The position numbers and the translations under genes were made by a program. DNA of 64,000 bases from JAFECT01 sp964432415 (lineage in GTDB: Bacteria; Pseudomonadota; Alphaproteobacteria; Caulobacterales; Caulobacteraceae), in the NCBI GenBank assembly GCA_964432415.1, contig CAYSNW010000006.1:35358-99357 (forward strand). Reading direction: 5' to 3'. The notes below the pieces were generated by a model. It saw only the letters and a program-made list of their open reading frames with translations. It ran no database searches and was not told the DNA's origin. Shown piece by piece: positions 24,911-32,545 of this stretch. The first letter of the stretch is position 1, and every line of letters starts with the position of its first letter.

Positions 24911-25422
24911 GCGATACAGCAGCCGTCGCGGTCAGCGGCGACACCATTGACGAGGCGATGAAGCCGATCGTCAAGGTGGTCCAGGAACTGGTGCGCGCGT
25001 GGAATGCGGGTGACGCCCCGGGTTTTGCGGCCCAGTTCGGCGAGCAGGCGGACCTGATCCATCTTTTGGGCGGCCACCTGAGCGGCCGGGGCGCGATCGA
25101 ACAGGCGCACCGCGCGCTGTTCGAGGGAACCTATGCCGGCAGTCAGATCGCCTACACGGTGGTCAAGCTCAAGCCGATCACCCCCAATGTGCTGGTGGTG
25201 TTCCTTCGTCAGAAGCTGACCTTCAAGGAGGGCGGCAAGACCCACGAGATCCAGGGCAGCCCGACGCTGACGCTCCGGCGCGCCGAGGACGGCTGGAAGA
25301 TCGCGGTGTTCCAGAACACCCGGGTGCTGGGCGCTCCCGCCGACGATGGCGAGGAAGCGGCCCCGGCGGAGAAGCCCAAGGCCAAGAAGGCCGACAAGCC
25401 GGACAAGACGGCCAAGGCCTGA
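24907..25422 (+). CDS. SgcJ/EcaC-type NTF2-like protein
   Basis: 171 residues. An NTF2-like fold is recognisable: IVKVVQELVRAWNAGDAPGFAAQFGEQADLIHLLGGHLSGRGAIEQAHRALFEGTYAGS, then strands ending RAEDGWKIAVFQNTRV. The C-terminal 35 residues are a Lys/Ala/Asp/Pro tail. SgcJ/EcaC-family proteins are often found beside catabolic genes with unproven activity. The ATG overlaps the ivd stop and its own stop overlaps the next start, so ivd and the next two genes form a coupled operon. Confidence 0.75.
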   Translation: MSDTAAVAVSGDTIDEAMKPIVKVVQELVRAWNAGDAPGFAAQFGEQADLIHLLGGHLSGRGAIEQAHRALFEGTYAGSQIAYTVVKLKPITPNVLVVFLRQKLTFKEGGKTHEIQGSPTLTLRRAEDGWKIAVFQNTRVLGAPADDGEEAAPAEKPKAKKADKPDKTAKA

Positions 25423-25817
25423 TGCGCCTGGCCCTGACCGCGGCGCTGGCGCTGACCCTGAGCGGTTGCGTCAGCGTCAAGGTCTCGCGCTGCGCGGCCG
25501 GCGAGCGTCGGGCGGAGGTGGCGCAGGTCTTCTTCGGGCGCAATGTCGGCGATCGGGTGGGCGTTTCGGAGGCCGACTTCCAGGGATTTCTGGATGCGGA
25601 GGTGACGCCGCGTTTTCCGGACGGGCTCAGCGTGAGCGACGCGGCCGGCCAGTGGAAGGGCGCGGCAGGACCGGTGCGCGAGCCGTCGAAGGTGCTGACG
25701 GTGGTGCTGAAGCCGGGCGACCGGGCGAAGCTCGGCGCCATCACGGCCGCCTACAAGGCGCGTTTTCAGCAGGAGTCGGTGCTGACCATCGTCGAACGCG
25801 GATGCGTCAGGTTCTGA
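25422..25817 (+). CDS. DUF3574 lipoprotein
   Basis: 131 residues. A short lipoprotein signal ends at LSGC (Cys16). The rest matches DUF3574: FFGRNVGDRVGVSEADFQGFLDAEVTPRFPDGLSVSDAAGQWKGAAGPVREPSKVLTVVL. The function is unknown. The start overlaps the previous stop (TGATG), and a hairpin terminator follows, so it closes the ivd operon. Confidence 0.85.
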   Translation: MRLALTAALALTLSGCVSVKVSRCAAGERRAEVAQVFFGRNVGDRVGVSEADFQGFLDAEVTPRFPDGLSVSDAAGQWKGAAGPVREPSKVLTVVLKPGDRAKLGAITAAYKARFQQESVLTIVERGCVRF

Positions 25818-25830
25818 GCTCCAGATAATC

Positions 25831-25862
25831 GAAAGGCCGCCGGGTTTCCCCAGCGGCCTTTC
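25831..25862 (+). terminator. Rho-independent-like terminator after the ivd operon
   Basis: A perfect 10-base stem GAAAGGCCGC (25831-25840) / GCGGCCTTTC (25853-25862) with a 12-base loop sits 14 bases after the DUF3574 stop. The trailing U run is short (TTTCC), but stem and position fit a terminator. Confidence 0.7.
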
Positions 25863-26130
25863 CATTGTCGGACCGCGTTGCGGTCATCGCGACAGGCTTA
25901 TCCGCGGCTCCTTGCGGAGACGAGGGACCAGTTCGCGACCACCGTTCGCGAGTTATGACAATGAGACACTGGTCACCTCCTTTCAGCTACCGTCGGCAAA
26001 TCCCCGACACAGGTCGAAGTTAGGCGCCGTTCCAGCGGAACGGAAGAGGCTTCGCGTGCGACGCTAGGGCGTCTTTGAAAAACAAGGCCATATTTTACGC
26101 GCCGCACTTGGATTCCGATCGGGCCCTCAA
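25863..26130. other. AT-richer intergenic region with a small palindrome
   Basis: No gene is seen in this stretch. It is clearly less GC-rich than the flanks, like the gene that follows. A perfect inverted repeat CCGTTCC-AGC-GGAACGG lies at 26027-26043. The sequence just before the ATG (TTTGAAAAACAAGGCCATATTTTACGC region, about 26071-26100) could hold an AT-rich promoter but no clear -35/-10 pair is visible. Confidence 0.4.
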
Positions 26131-27066
26131 ATGTCACGACCTCCTGTTGATCGCCTCCTGCCACTGCCATGGGGCTCAGACGACGGATGTCCATGCGGGA
26201 GTGGGATGAGGTTTGGAGAGTGTTGCGAGAGGCCTGGTGCCATCCCGTTGATAGGAGTGCCCAACCTCAGGCCACCTGGGGCAAAGACAGGGAAGTCGCA
26301 CCCAAGATGCTACATGCGAGACACCCAAAATTGTTCAGAGAGTATATCCCGAGAGCACTACATTTCTGCGGCGGTACTTCGTCAGTTCGATTCTTTGACG
26401 ATACGTGGTTTTCCTTGGCAGGCCGCGGGCGAACGGCTCGGTCTCGCGCCCACGGCGCTCGCATCTAACATACTGTGCGAGCGTCATAACGCAGCGCTCT
26501 CGCCGCTGGATGAACTGGCGGGTCAGACCTTCAAGGTGTTTGTTGACGCTGCAAGGCATGCCGCCCGGCGATCCCTATCGCGGAAATCAGCCTACTTTCT
26601 CGCTAGCGGAGACGGGCTCGAACTTTGGCTGACAAAAGTCCTGGCGGGACTATTCCAAGGCAAGATCGCGGGAGTTGACGATCCCATTCTCCCTGGTAGT
26701 CGCACACTGGACATGAACCCCATCGTCGCGACTCTATCGGGCGCTAGACTCGCCTTTCCGTTGGGACTTCGCGCATCATTTGAAGCCGACTTCGAAGCGC
26801 CGCTTGAAATTCGTTTTGCACCCCTCTTGGGAATGACGGACATGACCACTCGCGGCCTCAGAGTCATGATGCGCGCGGTCATGTTTGACTTGCTCACCGA
26901 CGCCAGTGAATTGGGTCCGGAGTGGGTCGAGGATGATGCCGGATATCGACCCTCAATCATCGACTTTGTAGGGCCTAATCGGACCAGCCGGATCGTTCTA
27001 ACTTGGGAAGGCCAACGCACGTCAGGCAAACGCATTGCGATAAAGATCGAGGCGTCAGGGTCGTGA
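26131..27066 (+). CDS. SEC-C zinc-motif protein with HNH-like cysteine/histidine region
   Basis: 311 residues. The N-terminus has a SEC-C zinc motif CPCGSGMRFGECC (Cys20, Cys22, Cys31, Cys32). A second cluster of Cys and His follows, C-x6-NCSESISREHYISAAVLRQF and then ILCERHNAALSPLDELAG, arranged like a treble-clef HNH nuclease (the EH of SREHYIS and the CxxH pair being candidates). The remaining 190 residues are mixed alpha/beta with no motif I know. Base and codon use is much less GC-biased than neighbours, a sign of transfer. It stands alone, between the ivd operon and fliP. The nuclease role is inference. Confidence 0.55.
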   Translation: MSRPPVDRLLPLPWGSDDGCPCGSGMRFGECCERPGAIPLIGVPNLRPPGAKTGKSHPRCYMRDTQNCSESISREHYISAAVLRQFDSLTIRGFPWQAAGERLGLAPTALASNILCERHNAALSPLDELAGQTFKVFVDAARHAARRSLSRKSAYFLASGDGLELWLTKVLAGLFQGKIAGVDDPILPGSRTLDMNPIVATLSGARLAFPLGLRASFEADFEAPLEIRFAPLLGMTDMTTRGLRVMMRAVMFDLLTDASELGPEWVEDDAGYRPSIIDFVGPNRTSRIVLTWEGQRTSGKRIAIKIEASGS

Positions 27067-27121
27067 TCACTTTTCCTGGGTTGGACAAAGGGTTGCCACA
27101 ACCATGGCGGATCACCCCCCG

Positions 27122-27916
27122 CTAAGTCACTCCGCCGCCGTGCTGGAAGCTCTCCACCAGCGATCCGGCGACGAGGCGCCAGCCGTCCACGAGTACGAAG
27201 AAGATCAGCTTGAACGGTAGCGAGACCACCACCGGCGGCAGCATCATCATGCCCATGCTCATCAGCACGCTGGCCACGACAAGGTCGATGACCAGGAACG
27301 GCACGAACAGCAAAAAGCCGATCTCGAAGGCGCGCTTGAGCTCGGAGATCATGAAGGCCGGGGTGACGACCCGCAGCGGCAGGTCCATGGCCGTCTTGAC
27401 CTTCTCGATCTTGGACAGCTTCACGAACAGGGCGAGGTCGCCGGGGCCGACCTGGTGCAGCATGAAGGCCTTCACCGGTTCCGACGCCGCGTCGAAGGCC
27501 TGGGGCAGCTCGATCTGCTTGTCGAGCAGGGGCTTGATCCCCTCATCGTAGGACTTGGTGAAGGTGGGACCCATCACCACCGCGGTCAGGAACAGAGAGA
27601 GCGAAACCAGCACGGCGTTGGGCGGGCTCTGCTGCAGGCCGAGGGCGGTGCGCAGCAGGGAGAGCACCACGGTGATGCGCACGAAGGAGGTGGTCATGAT
27701 CACGATGGACGGCGCCAGCGACAGCACCGTCACTAGGGCGATCATCTGGACCACGCGCTCGGTCAGGCCGCCGCCGTTGCCGAGGTCGAGATTGATGGCC
27801 TGGGCGGCGGCGACCGCCGGGAAGATCAGGCTAACGGCCGCGGTGATCAGCGACAGCTTCAGCGCCTGACGGGCTTCCTCGCGGGTGGGAAAGAGGGAGC
27901 GCAGGGGCGGCTTCAC
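27122..27916 (-). CDS. fliP: Flagellar type III export gate protein FliP
   Basis: FliP is the main subunit of the FliPQR export gate. The 264-residue protein has a cleavable signal (LITAAVSLIFPAVAAAQA), then family blocks: VTVLSLAPSIVIMTTSFVRITVVLSLLRTALGLQQSPPNAVLVSLSLFLT, TPAFMISELKRAFEIGFLLFVPFLVIDLVVASVLMSMGMMMLPP and SLPFKLIFFVLVDGWRL. The start overlaps the fliO stop by four bases (ATGA), so fliO-fliP are coupled. Confidence 0.97.
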   Translation of the reverse strand: MKPPLRSLFPTREEARQALKLSLITAAVSLIFPAVAAAQAINLDLGNGGGLTERVVQMIALVTVLSLAPSIVIMTTSFVRITVVLSLLRTALGLQQSPPNAVLVSLSLFLTAVVMGPTFTKSYDEGIKPLLDKQIELPQAFDAASEPVKAFMLHQVGPGDLALFVKLSKIEKVKTAMDLPLRVVTPAFMISELKRAFEIGFLLFVPFLVIDLVVASVLMSMGMMMLPPVVVSLPFKLIFFVLVDGWRLVAGSLVESFQHGGGVT

Positions 27917-28191
27917 TGGTCGGCTCCGGCAGGCATGGACGGCGAGACGTCGCGGCCTTCGCCCAGCAGGATCAGGCGTTCGGCGCCGTCGACGCGCACC
28001 AGCAGGAGCCGCTGGGTCGGGCCCAGCACCAGGGTCTCGACCACCGCCAGGCGCTTCTTCTCGCCGGCGCGGGACTGCAGCCGCGCCAGCAGGCCCGGCG
28101 CATAGCGTCGCGCGCCGACCCCGACCAGGCCGATCAGGCCGATCACCACCGCCAGGGCCAGGATCGCCCTCAACACATCGAGAAAATTCAT
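27913..28191 (-). CDS. fliO: Flagellar biosynthesis protein FliO
   Basis: 92 residues. One N-terminal membrane helix (AILALAVVIGLIGLVGVGARRY) is followed by a short cytoplasmic domain with the FliO-like strand pattern RLAVVETLVLGPTQRLLLVRVDGAERLILLGEG. FliO helps FliP assemble. The identity rests on this pattern and on the overlap with fliP. It is divergent from flgB, and the shared upstream region carries paired GTTAACC boxes. Confidence 0.9.
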   Translation of the reverse strand: MNFLDVLRAILALAVVIGLIGLVGVGARRYAPGLLARLQSRAGEKKRLAVVETLVLGPTQRLLLVRVDGAERLILLGEGRDVSPSMPAGADQ

Positions 28192-28246
28192 CGTCCCGCC
28201 CAGGCTGCGCCGCTTCTGGCGCGCAGGTGAGAGGGTGAAGAAACAG

Positions 28247-28303
28247 GGTTAACGGGCTCTTTACCGAAAGGCCCTGTTAACCATGCGCGCGGCAAGTTCT
28301 TCC
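28247..28303. promoter_or_regulatory. Divergent CtrA-type promoter region for fliOP and flgBC-fliE
   Basis: GGTTAAC (28247-28253) and GTTAACC (28276-28282) are mirror-image CtrA-like half-sites between the divergent operons. The rightward side, GTTAACCATGCGCGCGGCAA followed by GTTCTTCC, is nearly identical to the block before fliQ at 33373. TTAA-N7-TTTA (28249-28263) also resembles a bipartite CtrA site. This is how class II flagellar promoters look in Caulobacter. Confidence 0.6.
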
Positions 28304-28348
28304 CAGCGTGGGCGCCGGTGCGCCCCGCACGCGTGAGGAGCCGCAGTC

Positions 28349-28792
28349 GTGGGCATGGACTCCATCCCCCTGTTCGCCGTGCTCAAGGGCCGGATGGACT
28401 ATCTGAACCAGCGCCAGAAGGTGATCGCCGAGAACGTGGCCAACGCCGATGTGGCGGGCTTCACCCCGAAGGACCTCAAGCCCCAGAATTTCTCCGACCT
28501 GGTCGCGTCCAACGGCGCGGGCGGCACGGTGCAGATGACCACGCTCTCGCCCGGACACCTGGGCGGGACCGGCGGGTTCGCGGCGGGCGGGGCCGGCGGC
28601 GGCGGTGAGGGCTCAAACTTCCAGTCGGTCACCGCGCCCGACTCCGAGACCAAGATGAACGGCAACTCGGTCGTGCTCGAGGAAGAGATGCTGAAGATGA
28701 GCGAGAGCCGCATGGCCTACGAGGCCGCCATCGGCTTCTACCAGCATTCGCTCAACATGCTGCGCATGGCCGCCAAGCGGCCCGGTTCCTGA
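28349..28792 (+). CDS. flgB: Flagellar basal-body rod protein FlgB
   Basis: FlgB forms the proximal rod. The 147-residue protein has the rod N-terminal motif QRQKVIAENVANADVAGFTPKDL and the C-terminal MSESRMAYEAAIGFYQHSLNMLRMA. A Gly-rich middle (GGTGGFAAGGAGGGGEGS) is longer than usual. GTG at 28349 is preferred over the in-frame ATG at 28355 because GAGGAG lies 8 bases before the GTG. It is first in flgB-flgC-fliE. Confidence 0.95.
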   Translation: MGMDSIPLFAVLKGRMDYLNQRQKVIAENVANADVAGFTPKDLKPQNFSDLVASNGAGGTVQMTTLSPGHLGGTGGFAAGGAGGGGEGSNFQSVTAPDSETKMNGNSVVLEEEMLKMSESRMAYEAAIGFYQHSLNMLRMAAKRPGS

Positions 28793-28806
28793 TCGGAGAG
28801 TAGCCC

Positions 28807-29226
28807 ATGGCCGACGTGACCCCTCCCGGCAATTCCACCATGGCGGTGGCGGCTTCCGCGCTCAAGGCGCAGCAGGCGCGCATGCGGGTGATCGCCGAGA
28901 ACATCGCCAACTCGGACTCCACCGCCAAGACCCCCGGCGGCGATCCCTACCGGCGCCAGATTCCGGTGTTCCAGACCTCCAAGATCGACGGCGCCTCGGG
29001 CGTGAAGCTGGCCCAGGTCGCCCAGGACCGCTCGGACTTCCACATGGAATACGACCCCAGCCATCCGTCGGCGGACCCCAAGGGCTATGTGAAGCGGCCC
29101 AACGTCGATCCGCTGATCGAGGCCATGGACATGCGCGAGGCGCAGCGCGCCTACGACGCCAACCTGAACGTGATCGAGACTGCGCGCTCCATGGAAAGCC
29201 GCACCCTCGATCTGCTCAAGAAGTAG
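28807..29226 (+). CDS. flgC: Flagellar basal-body rod protein FlgC
   Basis: 139 residues. The rod motif is ALKAQQARMRVIAENIANSDSTAKTPGGDPYRRQIPVF, with DPSHPSADPKGYVKRPNVDPLIEAMDMREAQRAYDANLNVIETARSM at the C-terminus, the standard FlgC pattern. It starts 14 bases after flgB with GGAGAG before the ATG. It builds the proximal rod with FlgB and FliE. Confidence 0.97.
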   Translation: MADVTPPGNSTMAVAASALKAQQARMRVIAENIANSDSTAKTPGGDPYRRQIPVFQTSKIDGASGVKLAQVAQDRSDFHMEYDPSHPSADPKGYVKRPNVDPLIEAMDMREAQRAYDANLNVIETARSMESRTLDLLKK

Positions 29227-29236
29227 GGACTGATCC

Positions 29237-29548
29237 GTGGCCGCTCCGCTCGCCGCCCTGAAGGCCTATTCCGCCGCCCAGAAGGCGATGGAGGCCCCGT
29301 CCGCGGGCGCCGCCGCCCTCGGGGGCTCGGGGCCGAGCTTCCAGAACGTACTGTCCCAGGTCATGGGCGACGTCGGTCAGAGCACCAAGCTCGCCGAGAC
29401 CCAGATGACCGCCCACGCCCAGGGCAAGGCGCCCCTGGTGGACGTGGTCACCGCCGTAGCCTCGGCCGAGGCCTCCCTGGAGACGGTGATGGCCGTGCGC
29501 GACCAGGTGATCCAGGCCTACCAGGAGATCATGCGCATGGGCATCTAG
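29237..29548 (+). CDS. fliE: Flagellar hook-basal body protein FliE
   Basis: 103 residues. The C-terminal half VMGDVGQSTKLAETQMTAHAQGKAPLVDVVTAVASAEASLETVMAVRDQVIQAYQEIMRMGI is typical FliE, the adaptor between MS-ring and rod. The GTG start at 29237 is 10 bases after the flgC stop. It is the last gene of the operon, and a short palindrome overlaps its stop codon. Confidence 0.96.
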   Translation: MAAPLAALKAYSAAQKAMEAPSAGAAALGGSGPSFQNVLSQVMGDVGQSTKLAETQMTAHAQGKAPLVDVVTAVASAEASLETVMAVRDQVIQAYQEIMRMGI

Positions 29549-29565
29549 TTGGGGCTTCCAACTAG
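29545..29565. terminator. Palindrome spanning two convergent stop codons
   Basis: CTAGTTGG-GGCTT-CCAACTAG forms a perfect 8-base stem with a 5-base loop. The left CTAG contains the fliE stop (29546-29548) and the right CTAG holds the stop of the leftward oxygenase gene (29562-29564). It may act as a compact bidirectional terminator, but there is no U tract. Confidence 0.45.
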
Positions 29566-30632
29566 GGCCACGGCTGCGGCGCGTTGCGCAGGAACTGGGA
29601 CAGCAGCCATTTGTCGCCCCGCGTTGTGGGCAGGCCCGCGTGCTGGCTGCGCGGATCGGGCTGGAAGCCGCGGTCGACGTTCAGGAACAGGATCCCGTCG
29701 CCGGGCCCGCCCCGATACTGCAGGCCCAGCCGCGGAAAGTCGGTCTGGCCGCCGTCGAAATCCAGGTTCAGGTAGCAGAGGAAGGTGGCCACCCGCTGGC
29801 CCCGGGTCTCGATCTCCACCGCGTGGCCCGGCAGGTCCGGGTTGAAGTAGTCGAAGTGAGGCGTGAAGGCCTGGCCCGGGCGGTAGTGCAGCACCGACAG
29901 ATATTCCAGCGCCTCGGCCGGCAGGCGCGCGACCCGTGCGATGCGGGCGCGGATGATGGCCATGACCACGTCGTGCAGCAGGGGGGCGAACTCGGTGGAG
30001 CCGTTGGTGCGGCTGTCGTCCTCCTTCAGACCGTGGCTCTCCAGTTCGTGGATGCGGGCCGGCTTGATGCGTCCGCGCGCCCGCTCGATCAGCCAGCCGC
30101 AGAGGGGCTCGGTCAGGAAGCCCTCGAACACGACGATCAGGGGATCCTGCGAAACCACGTTCCCGGTCGGCGTGGCCAGCCAGGCGTCCAGATCGATGGC
30201 CCGGCGGGCGCGCTCGAACAGCTCCGGCCCCGCCTCGCCCGCGCCGATGCGCGCCGCCGCGTCGCGGTCGCCGGTCAGGAGCGCGAGCTGGGAGCGGGCG
30301 CGCGGATCGCCGAGCTCGGCCGAGCGCTGCAGAAAATCGAGGGCGCGCGTCCAGTCCTGGGCCCGGACCACGCCCTCCGCCAGCAGGGCGGCGGCCAGTT
30401 CCAGCGCCTGGGGTTGGTCGAGCTCCGCGGCCCGGAAGAGCAGGTCGACACCCTCGGCGACCTCGTCGGGGGTGCGCAGGGCGGCGATCAGCTCGCCGCC
30501 CAGGATCGCCATGCCGGTCGGGTCGCCGGCGCCCGCGGCCTCGCGCAACGCCACGGCGGCCTCGGCGGCGTCGCCTGCCAGGAAGCGCTCACGGAAGCGC
30601 TGAAGGGATTGGGAACCGGAGGTGGAGGTCAT
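29562..30632 (-). CDS. Prolyl-4-hydroxylase-like 2OG-Fe(II) oxygenase with Sel1-like repeats
   Basis: 356 residues. The N-terminal about 140 residues are Sel1-like helical repeats (DEVAEGVDLLFRAAELDQPQALELAAALLAEGVVRAQDWTRALDFLQRSAELGDPRA). The C-terminal part is a prolyl-4-hydroxylase-type dioxygenase: iron ligands HFD in FTPHFDYF and His in SQHAGLPTTRGDKWLLSQFLR, with the 2-oxoglutarate-binding Lys in GDKWL, and TFLCYLNLDFDGGQTDFP. The substrate is probably a protein or peptide residue, not known. The next gene is a paralogue. Confidence 0.82.
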   Translation of the reverse strand: MTSTSGSQSLQRFRERFLAGDAAEAAVALREAAGAGDPTGMAILGGELIAALRTPDEVAEGVDLLFRAAELDQPQALELAAALLAEGVVRAQDWTRALDFLQRSAELGDPRARSQLALLTGDRDAAARIGAGEAGPELFERARRAIDLDAWLATPTGNVVSQDPLIVVFEGFLTEPLCGWLIERARGRIKPARIHELESHGLKEDDSRTNGSTEFAPLLHDVVMAIIRARIARVARLPAEALEYLSVLHYRPGQAFTPHFDYFNPDLPGHAVEIETRGQRVATFLCYLNLDFDGGQTDFPRLGLQYRGGPGDGILFLNVDRGFQPDPRSQHAGLPTTRGDKWLLSQFLRNAPQPWP

Positions 30633-30648
30633 GGGGGCGCGGAACCGG

Positions 30649-31593
30649 TCAATGCCAGGATTGCGCGCGGTCGCGCATGAACTGGGAGAGCAGCCACTTC
30701 TGGCCGGAGGTCGGGGTCAGGCCCGCGTGCAGGGTGCGCCGGTCGAGCACGCCGTCGCGGCTGACGTTCATGAACAGCAGGCCGTCGCCGGCTCCGCCCC
30801 TGTGTTTGAGGCCGAGCATGGGGAACTCGGTCTCGCCCCCCTCGAACTCGTCGTTGAGATAGACCAGGCAGGTGGCCACCCGCTGGCCGCCTTCGCGCAG
30901 CGCCACGGCGTGAGCCTTGAAGCGTTCCTCGAAGAAGTCGAAGTGGCGAGTGAAGGTCTGGCCCGGCAGGTAATGCAGCACCGAGGGCGGCTCCAGCGCA
31001 TGCAGGGGCAGGCCGGCGGCCGCGGCCATGCGCGAACGGACCAGCGCCGTGATGACGTCGGCGTGGGCCCCGGGGATCTCGGCGGCGGTGTTGGAGCGGG
31101 TGCGGGCGTCGACCAGGCCGTTGCCGTAGGTGTTGAAGATCCGCGCGTCGACCAGGGCGCCGCGGGCCTTCTCCTGGAACCAGGCCGCGAACGCCGGCGG
31201 CAGCATGGCCTCGAAGGCCACCAGCAGGGGCGAGGGGTTGAGCACCTTTCCCGGCGGCGGCCGGCGCCAGCTGTCCAGGTCAATTCCCTCCAGCAGACGA
31301 AGCTGGGCCCGGGCGCGGGGCTCGCCCAGATCGGCGGCGCGGCGCAGGAGGGCGACGGCGCCTTCGAGGTCCTGGGGCCGGGCCACGCCGCCCGCCAGGA
31401 TCGAGGCGGCCATTTCCAGGGCCTCGGGATGGTCGCGGCCGGCGGCGGCGAAGATCAGGTCGGCGCCGCGCCGGGCGTTACGCTCCACGCCGTGGGCGCT
31501 CATCAGGTGCATGCCGAGCAGCGCCATGGCCCCGGTCTCGTCCCGGGCGGCGGCGTGCTCCAGCGCGGCGATATGGTCCTCGTCGACCTGCAT
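30649..31593 (-). CDS. Second prolyl-4-hydroxylase-like 2OG-Fe(II) oxygenase (paralogue)
   Basis: 314 residues, same plan as the downstream neighbour: Sel1-like repeats (ARRGADLIFAAAGRDHPEALEMAASILAGGVARPQDLEGAVALLRRAADLGEPRA), then a dioxygenase domain with HFD in FTRHFDFF, LVYLNDEFEGGETEFPMLGLKHRGGAGDGLLFMNV, and TLHAGLTPTSGQKWLLSQFMR. The iron ligands and the 2OG Lys are intact. It lies 17 bases upstream of the paralogue in the same direction, so they are probably one transcript produced by tandem duplication. Confidence 0.82.
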   Translation of the reverse strand: MQVDEDHIAALEHAAARDETGAMALLGMHLMSAHGVERNARRGADLIFAAAGRDHPEALEMAASILAGGVARPQDLEGAVALLRRAADLGEPRARAQLRLLEGIDLDSWRRPPPGKVLNPSPLLVAFEAMLPPAFAAWFQEKARGALVDARIFNTYGNGLVDARTRSNTAAEIPGAHADVITALVRSRMAAAAGLPLHALEPPSVLHYLPGQTFTRHFDFFEERFKAHAVALREGGQRVATCLVYLNDEFEGGETEFPMLGLKHRGGAGDGLLFMNVSRDGVLDRRTLHAGLTPTSGQKWLLSQFMRDRAQSWH

Positions 31594-31720
31594 ACCGCCT
31601 TAGAGCAAGGGCAGGGGGGGCCGTGCAAGCCGGGCGCGCCTCTCCGGCGAGCGCCATTGACGGACCGGCCGATCGCGACGACCACTGTCACCGGGACGGT
31701 TTCGACCGATGGGGGAAGAC

Positions 31721-32542
31721 ATGGACCGCCGCAACCTGATCATCGCCGGCCTCGGGCTGGGGCTTGCGGCCTCCGCCTCAGGATCGACCCGCGCCGAGGA
31801 GACCGAGGCGGAGCCCCTGCGCCGGGCGAGCCGGCGCGGACGGATGATCTACGACTACGACCAGGCGGCCTGGCACAGCACCGACGCGGCGATGGCCCAG
31901 CTGCCGGAGGCCCAGCGCAAGAAGGTCGGCGGCTATGTGGTGGAGCCCGCGCCCGGCGCCCTGCGCGCGACCTACTACAGCACCGAGGCAGGCAAGCCAC
32001 GGGCGCTGTTCACCGCCGAGGTGCACGGTCGTGAGGTCCGCGCCGGCCACGTGGTGGCGGCCGGCGAGGACGGGAGCCTCAGTGCGACGGCGGAACGCCT
32101 GGTCGCGGCGCGCAAGGTGGCGGTCGCGGACGTGGAGAGCCGGGGCCTGAGGCCATGCACGAACGGCGCGTTCAATACGGTGGTACTGCCGCCGGAGCCC
32201 CCCGGCGAGGTCACGCCGGTCTATGTGCTGTCGCCCGAGGTCAAGGCCGGGGAATTCCCCGCGGGCGGACACTACGAGATCGATGTCGCCGCCGATGGGA
32301 CCATCGCCTTCCGCCGCGCCTTCACCCGCAGCTGCATCAATCTGGGCGGCCAGGCTCTGCCTCCCGGCGCCAAGCCGGCGGCGGCCATGGTCAGCCACCT
32401 GCTCGATCCCACGCCCACGGAGATCCACGTCTTCCTGGCGCTGTCGATGGGGCAGCCGCTGTTCGTGGTGACGGGCGCGGACCATCTATGGCGCGTGGAC
32501 GGCGACCGCATCGCCCTGGTCGACGGCAAGGTTCGCGGTTAG
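31721..32542 (+). CDS. Exported protein of unknown function (Tat-like signal)
   Basis: 273 residues. A Tat-like signal (DRRNLIIAGLGLGLAASASGSTRA) precedes a soluble domain with no family I recognise; readable parts are AEVHGREVRAGHVVAAGEDGSLSATAERLVAARKVAVADVESRGLRPC and TRSCINLGGQALPPGAKP. Two Cys (in RPCTNG and RSCINLG) could form a disulfide. The ATG at 31721 is preferred over 31709 because GGGGAAG then acts as the ribosome site. It is divergent from the oxygenase pair. Confidence 0.5.
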   Translation: MDRRNLIIAGLGLGLAASASGSTRAEETEAEPLRRASRRGRMIYDYDQAAWHSTDAAMAQLPEAQRKKVGGYVVEPAPGALRATYYSTEAGKPRALFTAEVHGREVRAGHVVAAGEDGSLSATAERLVAARKVAVADVESRGLRPCTNGAFNTVVLPPEPPGEVTPVYVLSPEVKAGEFPAGGHYEIDVAADGTIAFRRAFTRSCINLGGQALPPGAKPAAAMVSHLLDPTPTEIHVFLALSMGQPLFVVTGADHLWRVDGDRIALVDGKVRG

Positions 32543-32545
32543 GCC

